A stretch of DNA of 52,538 nucleotides, taken from Prevotella sp. (GTDB lineage: Bacteria > Bacteroidota > Bacteroidia > Bacteroidales > Bacteroidaceae). The translations under genes and the position numbers were made by a program. The stretch spans positions 1 to 52,538 of the forward strand of contig JAGCZA010000025.1 in the NCBI GenBank assembly GCA_017960525.1, written 5' to 3'. Under the pieces are notes generated by a model, which was not told the origin of the DNA, made no database searches, and saw only the letters and a program-made list of their open reading frames with translations. Shown piece by piece: positions 39,175 through 49,148 of this stretch (within the stretch, counting starts at the first letter, position 1; every line of letters starts with the position of its first letter).

Positions 39175-41661
39175 ATGAAGCGACTTGTCCTTTCCCTGTT
39201 TGCCCTTGCGCAAATAGCATTGCTCTCCGCCGCAGAGCAGTTCATCAGTTTTTCCCAACAGCCAGGGGCCATCAGCCTGGCCAAGGCCACCATCGGCTAT
39301 AATGACAACGACGACGAGGGCGTGAAAATCGCCATTCGTAACTTGCAGGCCGATATGGAGCGGGTGTTGGGGAAAGCCAAAGCCCCTCTCCTTGTCTCAC
39401 CTGAGGCGAAGGCGCCCACCATCCTCATCGGCACGCTTGGCCGGAATCCGGCTGTGGATGCCCTGAAACTGGCCGGTCTGAAGGGCAAGCGGGAGAAGTT
39501 CATCATCACCAACGCCGACGGCAAGATGGTCATTGCGGGCAGCGACCGTCGCGGCACCATCTACGGCGTCTACGAGTTGTCGCGCCAGTTGGGCGTCTCG
39601 CCCTGGTACTGGTGGGCCGACGCTCCTGTGGCGAAACATGACGAGGCTTGGTTCCTGCCCGGCACCTACACCGACGGCGAGCCTGCCGTGGAGTTCCGTG
39701 GCCTGTTCCTCAACGACGAGGCCCCTTGCCTCACATCGTGGGTGAAAAACACCTGGGGCACCAACTATGGCGACCACCGTTTCTATGAGAAAGTGTTTGA
39801 ACTCATCCTGCGACTGAAGGGCAACTTTCTCTGGCCCGCCATGTGGGGATGGGCCTTCTATGCCGACGACCCGGAAAACGGCAAGACTGCCGACAGAATG
39901 GGCGTGATGATGGGCACCAGCCACCACGAACCGATGGCCCGCAACCATCAGGAGTACGCCCGCAACCGCAAGGAGTGGGGCGCCTGGAACTACCAGACGA
40001 ACCAGGCGAAACTCGACCAGTTCTTCCGCGAGGGCATTGAGCGGATGAAAGGCACCGAGGATGTTGTCACCATCGGCATGCGCGGCGACGGCGACGAGGC
40101 GATGAGCGAGAACGCCGACACGAAACTGATGGAACGTATCGTCGGCAACCAGCGCAAGATTATCAAGGAGGTGACGGGCAAGGCACCCGAGAAAACCACA
40201 CAGGTGTGGGCGCTCTACAAAGAGGTGCAGGACTATTATGATGCCGGTTTCCGTGTGCCCGACGACGTCATTATGCTCGTCTGCGACGACAACTGGGGCA
40301 ACATTCGCCGTGTGCCCATCGACGACAAGGAGCGCAGCCGCAAGGGTGGCTGGGGCATCTACTACCACGTGGACTACGTGGGCGCACCGCGTAACACGAA
40401 GTGGCTGAATGTCACGCAGACGCAGCAGATGTTCGAGCAACTGTCGCTGGCCTACGACTTCGGCATCCAGCGCATGTGGATTCTCAACGTGGGCGACCTC
40501 AAGCCGATGGAGTACCCCATCCAACTCTTTATGGATATGGCATGGAACCCGAAAGAATACACCCAGCAGACCGTCACCGACCACACCCTCCGCTTCTTCC
40601 GTTCCGTTTGTGGCGATGCCATCGCCACCGAAGCCGCCGACATCTACAACCAGAACTGCCAGTATATGGCCCGCGTCACCCCCGAAATGCTCGACGCCCG
40701 CACCTACAACGTCAAGAACGGCGAGTGGCGCCAGGTGGCCGACGACTACCAGCGACTCGAACTGCGTGCCCTGCGGCTTTACGAACAGGTGCCCGCCGAG
40801 ACCCGCGACTTCTACCGCCAACTGCTGCTCTTCCCCGTGCAGGCAATGGCCAATCTCTACGATATGTACTACGCCCAGGCTATGAACCAGCAACTGGCCA
40901 CGCAGGGCAGTCCCGACATCAACCTCTGGGCCGCTCGTGTGGCCCAGTGCTTCCGTCGCGACTCCGTGCTCTGCGCCGCCTACAACCACGATATTGCCGG
41001 CGGCAAATGGAACGGCATGATGACCCAGAAGCACATAGGCTACCGCTCGTGGAACGACAATTTCCGCCATGACATGCTGCCCGAGACAAGAACTATTGAG
41101 AATGTGGCTGCAGGCGGCTATGCCTTTAACCACTCTAACGGCTATGTGGCCATGGAGGCCGAGCACTTCTACAGCCAACAGGCACCACAGGGAACCGAGT
41201 GGAGCATCTACCCCCACTACGGCCGCACACGCAGCGCCGTGGCACTCACGCCATACACCCAGCCGACAGGCGATGCCAAGGTGAACTACCGCTTCACGCT
41301 GCCAGAAGGTGTCTCAAAAGTGAAAGTGCACGTCATCGTGAAATCGACACTCGACTTTCTCAACGTGGGCGGACATGAATACACCGTCAGCCTGGACGGC
41401 TCGGAGCCGCAGACGGTGAACTTCAACAAGACACTTGTGGACCGCCAGCCCTATATGTACTCTGAGTATTATCCTGCCGTGGCCCGCCGCATTGTGGAGA
41501 AGACGGTAGAGCTGCCTGTAGGCGCCGTTGGCGATGGCAGCCACGAACTCACCCTCCACCCCTGCCATCCCGGCATTGTCTTCGAGAAAATCGTTGTCGA
41601 CTTCGGCGGCTACCAGCCCTCTTATCTCTTCATGGACGAGTCGCCCTACAGCAAGCGCTAA
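39175..41661 (+). CDS. Secreted glycoside hydrolase GH115 (xylan alpha-1,2-glucuronidase-like)
   Basis: Start at MKRLVLSLFALAQIALLSAA (39175), a signal peptide. The GH115 core shows RRGTIYGVYELSRQLGVSPWYWWADAPV, FRGLFLNDEAPCLTSW, LKGNFLWPAMWGWAFY and LVCDDNWGNIRR. GH115 removes glucuronic or methylglucuronic acid from xylan. A C-terminal beta domain (about 660-828) is present. The length of 828 aa is normal. The stop overlaps the opposing GT2 gene by 4 bp. Confidence 0.92.
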   Translation: MKRLVLSLFALAQIALLSAAEQFISFSQQPGAISLAKATIGYNDNDDEGVKIAIRNLQADMERVLGKAKAPLLVSPEAKAPTILIGTLGRNPAVDALKLAGLKGKREKFIITNADGKMVIAGSDRRGTIYGVYELSRQLGVSPWYWWADAPVAKHDEAWFLPGTYTDGEPAVEFRGLFLNDEAPCLTSWVKNTWGTNYGDHRFYEKVFELILRLKGNFLWPAMWGWAFYADDPENGKTADRMGVMMGTSHHEPMARNHQEYARNRKEWGAWNYQTNQAKLDQFFREGIERMKGTEDVVTIGMRGDGDEAMSENADTKLMERIVGNQRKIIKEVTGKAPEKTTQVWALYKEVQDYYDAGFRVPDDVIMLVCDDNWGNIRRVPIDDKERSRKGGWGIYYHVDYVGAPRNTKWLNVTQTQQMFEQLSLAYDFGIQRMWILNVGDLKPMEYPIQLFMDMAWNPKEYTQQTVTDHTLRFFRSVCGDAIATEAADIYNQNCQYMARVTPEMLDARTYNVKNGEWRQVADDYQRLELRALRLYEQVPAETRDFYRQLLLFPVQAMANLYDMYYAQAMNQQLATQGSPDINLWAARVAQCFRRDSVLCAAYNHDIAGGKWNGMMTQKHIGYRSWNDNFRHDMLPETRTIENVAAGGYAFNHSNGYVAMEAEHFYSQQAPQGTEWSIYPHYGRTRSAVALTPYTQPTGDAKVNYRFTLPEGVSKVKVHVIVKSTLDFLNVGGHEYTVSLDGSEPQTVNFNKTLVDRQPYMYSEYYPAVARRIVEKTVELPVGAVGDGSHELTLHPCHPGIVFEKIVVDFGGYQPSYLFMDESPYSKR

Positions 41662-42536
41662 GTCAGCGACAAATAATAGCCTAATTTGTAGAGGGCGAAA
41701 ACCTTCAAGTTAGGATGGCTGCCGCACAGGTTGCGGCGCTCCAGCGGGCCGAACAGCCAGTGCCACAGACGGATGGCCCAGCGTACTGGGGGCAGGTGGA
41801 TATTCTCCACAAAAGTAATCAACTGCGAATAGCCACGCAAGTCGTTCCTAAACTTATAGAGTGTGCGCAGTCCCTCTTCAGTCTTTGCTACAAAATGGGG
41901 GTTATCTTCAAATGTGAAAAAGCCCGCAGGATTATCCACGTGGTCTATTTTTACACCTGCACTGCGGAGTTGCTTCCCCCAAAGCACGTCCTCATAACCG
42001 TAGTGTCGGAAACGTTCATCAAATGGATGAGCAAGCATCACCTCCCGTTGTACCAGAAAATTGCAAGTGTGGAAATGCATAAATGGTCTTTTTCGCCGTT
42101 GTTCCACACTGTGCTGGAGTAGGTTCTTTTTCTCGTAGAGATACCGCAAGTTAGAGCTTTCTCCATTTCCAATCAGGTAGCCCCCGTAGGCAATTTGGGC
42201 AAAGTCGCCCTCCAAATATCGCCTAAGGAACCAGTCATTGGGAATGGCCATATCACAGTCCATGAACAGCAGCCATTCACGTTGGGCCTCACGGGCCAGG
42301 AAGTTGCGGATGGCCGAGCGGCCCACGTTCTCCTTGCGGGCGATGAACCGGTAGTGCGGCAACCGCTCCACCTCGCGGCATAGCGCCACACAAGTGGCAT
42401 CGGTGGAACCATCGTCGGCCACGATGATTTCATAATCCAGCCCCTCTATGGCCTGCGCTTGGCGGCTCAGTTCCTTGACCTGCTGGCGGCAGTCACCATT
42501 ATAGACGGGTATCAGTATGGACAGCTCTTTCTTCAT
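41658..42536 (-). CDS. Family 2 glycosyltransferase
   Basis: MKKELSILIPVYNGDCRQQV opens a GT-A fold; the UDP-sugar site ADDGSTDATCVAL and the metal motif FMDCDMAIPNDW follow, then FERYGYEDVLWG-like RFRHYGYEDVLWGKQL. It is probably cytoplasmic and builds a surface polysaccharide or glycoprotein. It is the last gene of a minus-strand run whose other members break sugars down, so the context is odd. Acceptor unknown. Confidence 0.88.
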   Translation of the reverse strand: MKKELSILIPVYNGDCRQQVKELSRQAQAIEGLDYEIIVADDGSTDATCVALCREVERLPHYRFIARKENVGRSAIRNFLAREAQREWLLFMDCDMAIPNDWFLRRYLEGDFAQIAYGGYLIGNGESSNLRYLYEKKNLLQHSVEQRRKRPFMHFHTCNFLVQREVMLAHPFDERFRHYGYEDVLWGKQLRSAGVKIDHVDNPAGFFTFEDNPHFVAKTEEGLRTLYKFRNDLRGYSQLITFVENIHLPPVRWAIRLWHWLFGPLERRNLCGSHPNLKVFALYKLGYYLSLT

Positions 42537-42548
42537 TTGGCAGAATGG

Positions 42549-44972
42549 CTAATAGGTCAGAAACACAGATTCACAGGGTTGCAGCGACAGGATGAAGGTG
42601 TCGTTGGGCTGGCTTTTCAGCGAAGTACGTCGGCCAGAGAGATTGTGCCACACCGTCACCTTCGTCGGGTGGTCCTGCAACCGGAAGCGGACTTTGGCGG
42701 CATAGTTTTCAAGGTTTGCCAAATAGAATAGTTCAGTCACCCTTTTAGGGGATTCAGACCATCGTCTGTGTGTGTGAACCACATTGACGCTTTGAGTCAG
42801 AATTTCCAGGGGGCGCCCGATGGCCTCGCCCGAACGGAGAACGGGCACGCCCGCATTGCGAAAAGCATTAATCCGGGCCTTCGTCTCAGCACTGGCATAG
42901 GCCTTATCGGCCATCAGCAGGGCCTTGTACACCACGCCGTCGGGCGTCACCAGTTGACCGTTCCTTGCCGTCAGGCGGTGCAACAAGGCGTCGCCCGTGC
43001 ACACATCCCAGTCCAGACCCTTGATGCCTGCGGGCAGTCGGCTGGTGATGGTCTTGATGGGCACGTCGTCGCCCAGGAATATCAGCACGTCGGGAGCGGC
43101 CTTGCCCTGGCGGAGCATCACCATCGAGCGGGCGGCCTGGAGCCACACAGGCTTCATCTGCTGCCAGAAGGGATTGCTGCGGTTGATGGCGTATTCGCGT
43201 CCTGCGATGTAGGGCTGGCCGACCTCGGCCATTGGGATATGCGGTGTGGCACAGACCACGAACTCCTGCGCACCCATCGAGAAGGCGATGCTGGCCACAC
43301 GGTGCAAGTCGGCTGGTGTATGACGGTACTCACAGTCGGTCATCGCCTCTGCCGAAGCGATGGGCTTGCCGTAAAGGTGTGCAGCACTCGAACAGTCCTT
43401 CACGTCGTAGGCGCCGTGTTGCTGATAGGCCCAGAACTCACCCTGCGGCTTGTCCACCGCCTGCTTCACGCTGATGGCATCGCCCGTGATGCAGAGCGCA
43501 TTGCCAATGGCCTGTGCCGTGAACGTGAGGCCAAGCGCAGAGGCGCGTTGCTGGAAAGTGCCGAAATAACAATCCCGGATGAGCGAGGCAATGGTCTGAC
43601 GGTAGTCGTAAAGCACTTGGGCGGTCTTTTCTGCCGACTCCACGACATAGCCGGCCAACGTGGGCAGATAGGGAGCGAAGTCGTAGCCCTGCCGCTGGCG
43701 GAATTCATCGAGCATGCGTGGTGTCCAGTTCTGCGAACCACCCTCGTGAGAGTCCATCGTAATGCCGCTGACGGTGCCTTGTGGCAGCGAGTCAAGCAGC
43801 ACCTGCACATAGCTGTCCCAATGCAGATTGGCGGCCTCCGCCGACAGTTTGTCGCACTCATAGCCCAGCAGGTTCTGCCGCCCGTGCTTCGACTTGGCGC
43901 CCGTCAGGACCGCAGCCAGTCGAAGGATGCGCCATTTTTCACAATCTGCACCCTCGGGCACAATAGAGGCAGGATTCCGGCAGACATCCTCTGACGGAGA
44001 GAGACGGATAATACATTCCCGTGGGTCTATCGTCTCCTGACGTGCATAGTCTGGCGTGTCGTCGCCCTCGGCAAAGTCGCTGTGCAAGGCGGCACGCTCT
44101 TCCCAGCGGTCGAGCATAGCCTCACTGCCCACATGCCATTCCTTCAGCCGCTCCTTGCCCGTATAGTGTATGCGCCAGAAGCGGCCTTCGGTGGCAGGAA
44201 AGGCATTGGTGCGCACATAGTAGCCGCCCTGACTGCTGTACATAGGCTGCAGGCGCACCACGTCGCGCCACTGCACACTGTCGGCACTCACCTGAAGGAC
44301 ACCGATGTCTGGCAATGGCGTGAAGCCATAGCCCGTAAACTGGCCGTCACCCTCAAGGGGACCCTGCATCGCCCCGTTTCGGCCCTTGCCCCTGGCTCTG
44401 TAATCGGCCGTAATGTGCCGCATCTTCCCATCGTCGGTGCATGGCATGGCGATAAGGGCAATATCCCGGACATAACCTTCACGACCGGTGATGTCAAGCC
44501 GTCCGTCCACCGTAAGCCACTGCCCTTTCCCGTCTCTTGTGACGGTCATCTGGGCAGAGGCCACACGCTGCATGGCGTGTGCAGGGTCTATCCACCGCCC
44601 TCCGGCACAGTAGCCATTCGATATGTTCAATTCAAAACTCAGTCCAGCCCGCTTTGCCTCGCTGGCAGCCCGTCGCAGATGCCGCCACCATTCCGGGCTG
44701 AAGGCATCCTCGGCCTCTCCCTGTACCTTTGCATGATTCTGGTCGTAATAGACCACCCCACCAAAGCCGGCAGCGCTCAGTGCCTCTGCATCGGCAGCGA
44801 TGCCTTCGTCGTCAGTCCTCTCATAGCCAAAGAACCACCACGTCTTCATGCGGTAGTCTGCCGTAGGCTTCTGCCACAGCCTTTCAATGGCTTTCCATGG
44901 CTGTGCAGCGGCAATAGGCAGCACGCTGAACAAGGCTATCAGGCATACCCCAGACTGGCGGATTATCTTCAT
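42549..44972 (-). CDS. Secreted GH106-like glycoside hydrolase (alpha-L-rhamnosidase type)
   Basis: Signal peptide MKIIRQSGVCLIALFSVLPIAAA. The N-terminal stretch (MKTWWFFGYERTDDEGIAAD, GFGGVVYYDQNH, SFELNISNGYCAGGRWI) and the later GITMDSHEGGSQNWTP, RQGYDFAPYLP, IASAEAMTDCEYRHTP are typical of the GH106-related family. These enzymes act on rhamnose in pectin side chains. A C-terminal jelly roll follows. It lies 18 bp after the GH28 gene, consistent with joint action on rhamnogalacturonan. Exact substrate is uncertain. Confidence 0.75.
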   Translation of the reverse strand: MKIIRQSGVCLIALFSVLPIAAAQPWKAIERLWQKPTADYRMKTWWFFGYERTDDEGIAADAEALSAAGFGGVVYYDQNHAKVQGEAEDAFSPEWWRHLRRAASEAKRAGLSFELNISNGYCAGGRWIDPAHAMQRVASAQMTVTRDGKGQWLTVDGRLDITGREGYVRDIALIAMPCTDDGKMRHITADYRARGKGRNGAMQGPLEGDGQFTGYGFTPLPDIGVLQVSADSVQWRDVVRLQPMYSSQGGYYVRTNAFPATEGRFWRIHYTGKERLKEWHVGSEAMLDRWEERAALHSDFAEGDDTPDYARQETIDPRECIIRLSPSEDVCRNPASIVPEGADCEKWRILRLAAVLTGAKSKHGRQNLLGYECDKLSAEAANLHWDSYVQVLLDSLPQGTVSGITMDSHEGGSQNWTPRMLDEFRQRQGYDFAPYLPTLAGYVVESAEKTAQVLYDYRQTIASLIRDCYFGTFQQRASALGLTFTAQAIGNALCITGDAISVKQAVDKPQGEFWAYQQHGAYDVKDCSSAAHLYGKPIASAEAMTDCEYRHTPADLHRVASIAFSMGAQEFVVCATPHIPMAEVGQPYIAGREYAINRSNPFWQQMKPVWLQAARSMVMLRQGKAAPDVLIFLGDDVPIKTITSRLPAGIKGLDWDVCTGDALLHRLTARNGQLVTPDGVVYKALLMADKAYASAETKARINAFRNAGVPVLRSGEAIGRPLEILTQSVNVVHTHRRWSESPKRVTELFYLANLENYAAKVRFRLQDHPTKVTVWHNLSGRRTSLKSQPNDTFILSLQPCESVFLTY

Positions 44973-44990
44973 ATATATATTACGGTGTAG

Positions 44991-46334
44991 CTACTCCACA
45001 TCCACCCTGACGTATTCGGGACGGGCGTCGGGCTGGTCGGTGGTGATAATGATGTCGCGGAAAGTGATGTTGCGGGCGTGGCGGATGAAGAATCCCTTGG
45101 CGGGCAGCACACCCCACATGGTGGCTTCGGGATAGTCCTTCTCCTTCTCGTCGTCGGGCACGGCCACCTCCTTGCTGCCGCCCTGCTGGTGGATGGTGAT
45201 GTCCGTGAGCCAGACATCCTCCACGGGATGGCCGGGCAGGCCGGTGATGCTGCAGCCCGTGGGTCCGGCGCCGTTCACAGTAATATGCGACAGGTGGACG
45301 CCCTTGATGGTGCCGACCTTCGTCACTGGCACACCCTCGGCATAGCCACGGGCGCGATTGCCCAGACGGATGAAGATGGGCGACTCGGTGCCCTCGGCCA
45401 CGATGTTGCTCACGTGTACATTCTCCAATGTGCCGCCATCGACAATCTCGAGCGAGATGGCCGACGTGCCGCGCTTCGACGGGTCGCCGAAGAACTGTGT
45501 CGACTGATCCTCAGAGGGTCTGACCACACAATTGGAGATATTGATGTTGCGGAAGCCGCCGTTGGTCTCGGTGCCCAGCTTGATGGCGTTGCAATGGCTG
45601 CTGACGATGCAGTCGTGGATGACCACGTTCTCGCAGAGTCGCGGCGAGGTGGACTTCAGCGTGATGGCATCGTCGTCGCTGTCGGCCATCATTTCGCTCA
45701 CCACCACGTCGTGACAGCCGTCCAGGTCGAGCGCGTCATTGTTGTAGTTGTTGCGGTTGAACACCTTGATGCCCCTGATTTGCAGGCGGTCGCAGGCCAG
45801 ATAGTGCTGCATCCAGCAGCCACTGTTGCGCAGGGTCACGTCCTCGACGCAGATGTCTTGGCTCTGGATGAAGCGTAGCAGATGCGGACGGGTGATGCCC
45901 TCGTCGTTCCAACTGAGTTTCTTGAAAGCCGAGCCGCGCCCGTCGATGGTGCCGCTGCCGCTGATGCGCACATCCTGTACGCGGTCGGCAAAGATGAGTT
46001 GCACGGTCTCGTCCCATGTGCGCAGTGACACGTAGTCGGTTTTCATCGGGCGATAGTCGGCCAGGCGCGTGCTGCCGAAGAGTGTGGCGCCCGTCTCCAG
46101 GTGCAGATTTACGTGGCTCTTCAGCACCAGCGTGCCCGTTTTGTACATACCCGCAGGCACCACCACACGCCCGCCGCCCGCCGCCGAGCACTGGTCGATG
46201 GCTCGCTGGATGGCCGCAGTACTGAGCACGGTCGTGTCGTTTTTGGCTCCGAAGTCCACAATGTCATAGTCTTTGGCCGACGAGGCTGCGCATAGTATGC
46301 ACACCAGGCAAAAAGTAAGTGAAAGTCGTTTCAT
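44991..46334 (-). CDS. Secreted polygalacturonase-like enzyme, GH28
   Basis: Signal peptide MKRLSLTFCLVCILCAASSA. A right-handed beta helix begins with YDIVDFGAKNDTT and AIDQCSAAGGGRVVVPAGMY. Catalytic acids are in NNDALDLDG and SDDDAITLK; SSHCNAIKLG replaces the usual G-H-G, and RLG takes the place of R-x-K. GH28 enzymes cut polygalacturonan or rhamnogalacturonan, often exo-type in this subgroup. It is part of a tight minus-strand operon. Confidence 0.9.
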   Translation of the reverse strand: MKRLSLTFCLVCILCAASSAKDYDIVDFGAKNDTTVLSTAAIQRAIDQCSAAGGGRVVVPAGMYKTGTLVLKSHVNLHLETGATLFGSTRLADYRPMKTDYVSLRTWDETVQLIFADRVQDVRISGSGTIDGRGSAFKKLSWNDEGITRPHLLRFIQSQDICVEDVTLRNSGCWMQHYLACDRLQIRGIKVFNRNNYNNDALDLDGCHDVVVSEMMADSDDDAITLKSTSPRLCENVVIHDCIVSSHCNAIKLGTETNGGFRNINISNCVVRPSEDQSTQFFGDPSKRGTSAISLEIVDGGTLENVHVSNIVAEGTESPIFIRLGNRARGYAEGVPVTKVGTIKGVHLSHITVNGAGPTGCSITGLPGHPVEDVWLTDITIHQQGGSKEVAVPDDEKEKDYPEATMWGVLPAKGFFIRHARNITFRDIIITTDQPDARPEYVRVDVE

Positions 46335-46337
46335 AAT

Positions 46338-47549
46338 TCAGTATTTCTTCAGTAGTCGCTGGACAGCGCGGTCAAGCGTCTCTGTGGGTTCGATGATGTT
46401 GTAGTTTTCCCAGAAGGCGGGGTCGCGGAAATAGTCGACCTTGTCATAGAAAGCGTCGTGCTGGTCAAAGGAGTCGCGGCCGCGTATGGGTTGTGCCTCG
46501 CCCTCGTCCTTGCTCGTGACGACCATTTCGCAGAAAGCGGCAAATGAGGTGGCGAACAGACGGCGGCGCCAGTCGCAGTTGAAGCGGAAGGTGGTTCGAA
46601 GGTAGCTGATGCGCGTCTTTCCGTCGTCGCCCAGCTGGTAGTCGACAAGCAGCGACAGCTCCTTCGGGCGGAAACGCACGCCGGCGGGTTTCTTCACGAG
46701 CATCATTTCTGTGGCTTTCTGGCGGTTACTCATATCGAGGCTCAGTTCAGCGCGGGTGAAGGAGAACGTCTCTTGGTCGATGTAGAGACGGCCAAAGTAA
46801 AGAGGGTAGGGCATAATGCGGTGGGGCGCGATGCTGACGACGTACTGCATACGGTTGTTGATGCTTGTTGGCACTTCCATCTTAACGTCGTAGCAGTCCA
46901 GCTCCTCTTTGTTCAGGAGCAGCTCCCTGTTTTTCACCAGGTCGAGCACGATGGGCGTGACGGGGCCGCCGAGCACCTTCACGCTGAGTGTGTCGCCCTG
47001 CTTGGGGCTGATCAGCCGTCGGCCTTTGCTGATGGCCACACGGTCGCGCTCCGTTCCTTGCTGATAGTCGGTTTTGTACATGTCCACCACACCTTCTGCC
47101 ACACAGATGTAGTGCTGCCGCTTCATAGCTGTCTCACGGTAGAAGCATCTGAACAGCTCTGGTTGGCTGCTATAGTTGGAAGGGATGCGGCTGATGGCCA
47201 TATTGAGCAACATACGCGCATTGTCGGCCATAACCAGCACCTCGTCCAGTTGGATGGTGACGGGCCTGAGCCTGATACGCAGGGGACTGTTGTTCTGGGC
47301 GTCGACTTTTGCATGTTGTGTCTGGAAGCCCACGTGCGATATGGCGACTTCGGTAACGGCTCCGTCAGTCTTCAGGGTGAAGAATCCGTCATCATTGGTC
47401 ACCACAGACCACTTGCCAGCAGTCACGCTGGCTCCAGCCACGGCTTTTCCCGTGGTGGCATCGCTGACGGTTCCGCTGATGACGGCCTTCTGAGCCCACG
47501 CTGACACAACCATCAATGCTGAAATAATGAACAATAAAACCCTTTTCAT
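46338..47549 (-). CDS. Secreted protein with carboxypeptidase-regulatory-like domain
   Basis: Start MKRVLLFIISALMVVSAWAQ (47549), a signal peptide; a longer frame would run through the divergent promoter. Residues 22-95 form a CarboxypepD_reg-like beta domain (ISGTVSDATTGKAVAGASV, VTEVAISHVGFQT), as in TonB-dependent receptor N-termini. The remainder (about 100-404) is a beta-rich, probably periplasmic domain of unknown role (DEVLVMADNARMLL, YPLYFGRLYID). There is no plug or barrel, so it is not a SusC. It leads the GH28-GH106-GT2 run, 3 bp apart. Confidence 0.75.
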   Translation of the reverse strand: MKRVLLFIISALMVVSAWAQKAVISGTVSDATTGKAVAGASVTAGKWSVVTNDDGFFTLKTDGAVTEVAISHVGFQTQHAKVDAQNNSPLRIRLRPVTIQLDEVLVMADNARMLLNMAISRIPSNYSSQPELFRCFYRETAMKRQHYICVAEGVVDMYKTDYQQGTERDRVAISKGRRLISPKQGDTLSVKVLGGPVTPIVLDLVKNRELLLNKEELDCYDVKMEVPTSINNRMQYVVSIAPHRIMPYPLYFGRLYIDQETFSFTRAELSLDMSNRQKATEMMLVKKPAGVRFRPKELSLLVDYQLGDDGKTRISYLRTTFRFNCDWRRRLFATSFAAFCEMVVTSKDEGEAQPIRGRDSFDQHDAFYDKVDYFRDPAFWENYNIIEPTETLDRAVQRLLKKY

Positions 47550-47585
47550 CCTCCATTCATCTGTTATACCCTGCAAAATTACAAC

Positions 47586-47629
47586 TTTTATGCGAACAAA
47601 CCAAAATTTTTTGGTTTGTTCGCATAAAA
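47586..47629. promoter_or_regulatory. 44-bp palindrome in a symmetric divergent promoter
   Basis: TTTTATGCGAACAAACCAAA and its exact complement (21-bp arms, 2-bp centre) lie between divergent genes. The right arm's TTTG sits upstream of TAACTTTG (plus), and the left arm's mirrored TTTG upstream of TAATTTTG (minus). It may be both -33 element and operator for both directions. Confidence 0.7.
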
Positions 47630-47684
47630 ACATTAACTTTGCAGCCAACTTTTTGAATACGACGCAAACAATATAGAAGCAACT

Positions 47685-49121
47685 ATGACAAAGATTTTAA
47701 AACAGTTTCTTCTTTCTGCCCTCGCCCTGCTGCCCCTGCCGGCGCTGGCCGAGGTGCTCCTGCCCCAAGTGTTTGCTGACGGGATGGTGCTCCAACAACA
47801 GGCATCGGTGCGCCTGTGGGGCTGGTGCGACCGGTTCTATGGCGGCACACAGGGCAAAAAGGTGACCGTCACGACCTCGTGGAACGGCAAACGCTATGTT
47901 GCCACGAGCGATGCCGACGGACGGTTTGAGGTGACGGTGCCGACGCCACAGGCTGGCGGACCATACGAAGTGACATTCAACGACGGCTCCCGTCGCCGCC
48001 TGACAAACGTATTCATCGGCGAAGTGTGGCTGTGCTCAGGCCAGTCGAATATGGAGATGCTGATGAAAGGCTACAAGGCGCAGCCCGTGGAGGGAGCCGC
48101 CGAAGAGTTGTTGCAATGTGGCGACTCGCTGCTCCGTCTGTTCTATGCCAAGCAGAACGCCACCCTGGAACCGCAGCACGACGTGAAGGGCGGCCCCTGG
48201 CGGGCGGCCAATGTCGAGTCAGTACGCAATTTCTCGGCCACGGCCTATTTCTTCGGGCGTGCCCTCCGGCGGATGCTTGGCGTGCCCGTGGGCCTTATCT
48301 GCACGGCCTACGGCGGCTCGGCCTGCGAGGCGTGGATGAAGGCCGACTGGCTGAAAACGTTCCCGCAGGTGCAGCAGACCATCGGCCAGGACGATGTGAA
48401 GCGCCTGTTGCAGCGTTGCCCCACGGCCCTCTACAACGGCCAGTTGTCGCCGCTCATCGGCTATGGCATACGTGGCGCCATCTGGTATCAGGGCGAGGAC
48501 AATGTGCCGCGCTACAACTTCTACGCCCCATTGCTGAAGCGGATGGTGGAGGGCTGGCGCGAGGAGTGGCGGCAGGGCGACTTCCCCTTCTACTACTGCC
48601 AGATTGCGCCGTTTGACTATTCGGCCACCGACTGGGCGAAATACAACAGCGCCCTCCTGCGCGAACAGCAGTCGAAGGCTGAGACGATGATTGCCAATGC
48701 CCGTATGGCCGTGCTGATGGACACGGGACTGAAGGAGGTCATACATCCCCGCAAGAAGCGGCAGGCCGGCGAGCGACTGGCTCTGCTCGCCCTCGCCAAC
48801 ACCTACGGCGTGAAGGGAATGCCCGAGTTTGCCGTCTATAGCGGCGTAGAGTTCCGTGGCGACACCGCCGTTGTGGCCTTCGACCGCAGCAAGGAGTGGG
48901 TCTATTTCGAGCACGGTCCCACGAGCGACAACTTCGAGGTGGCCGGCCCCGACCGCGTGTTCCACTCCGCCGAAGCCTGGGTCAACCGCAACCGCGTTTA
49001 CGTGCACAGCAGAGACGTGAAGCACCCCATTGCCGTGCGCTATGCCTTCTCCGACTGGGCCGTGGGCGACCTGATGCACGACGGCCTGCCCGTCTCGTCG
49101 TTCCGAACCGATGACTGGTAA
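47685..49121 (+). CDS. Secreted sialate O-acetylesterase-like SGNH protein
   Basis: Signal peptide MTKILKQFLLSALALLPLPALA. A short beta domain (LLPQVFADGMVLQQQASVRLWG) precedes the SASA/SGNH domain with GEVWLCSGQSNMEM (nucleophile serine), AYGGSACEAWM and AIWYQGEDNVPRY; late VIHPRKKRQAGERLA supplies the Asp/His equivalent (here H in IHP). It removes acetyl groups from sialic acid or plant polysaccharides. It is followed by an MFS transporter after 27 bp. Confidence 0.85.
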   Translation: MTKILKQFLLSALALLPLPALAEVLLPQVFADGMVLQQQASVRLWGWCDRFYGGTQGKKVTVTTSWNGKRYVATSDADGRFEVTVPTPQAGGPYEVTFNDGSRRRLTNVFIGEVWLCSGQSNMEMLMKGYKAQPVEGAAEELLQCGDSLLRLFYAKQNATLEPQHDVKGGPWRAANVESVRNFSATAYFFGRALRRMLGVPVGLICTAYGGSACEAWMKADWLKTFPQVQQTIGQDDVKRLLQRCPTALYNGQLSPLIGYGIRGAIWYQGEDNVPRYNFYAPLLKRMVEGWREEWRQGDFPFYYCQIAPFDYSATDWAKYNSALLREQQSKAETMIANARMAVLMDTGLKEVIHPRKKRQAGERLALLALANTYGVKGMPEFAVYSGVEFRGDTAVVAFDRSKEWVYFEHGPTSDNFEVAGPDRVFHSAEAWVNRNRVYVHSRDVKHPIAVRYAFSDWAVGDLMHDGLPVSSFRTDDW

Positions 49122-49148
49122 TACACATCTTTATATATAATAGGGATT

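Noticed and set aside
39397-41217. 606-codon minus-strand frame
   Set aside because: Opposite to GH115, which has a signal peptide and family motifs.
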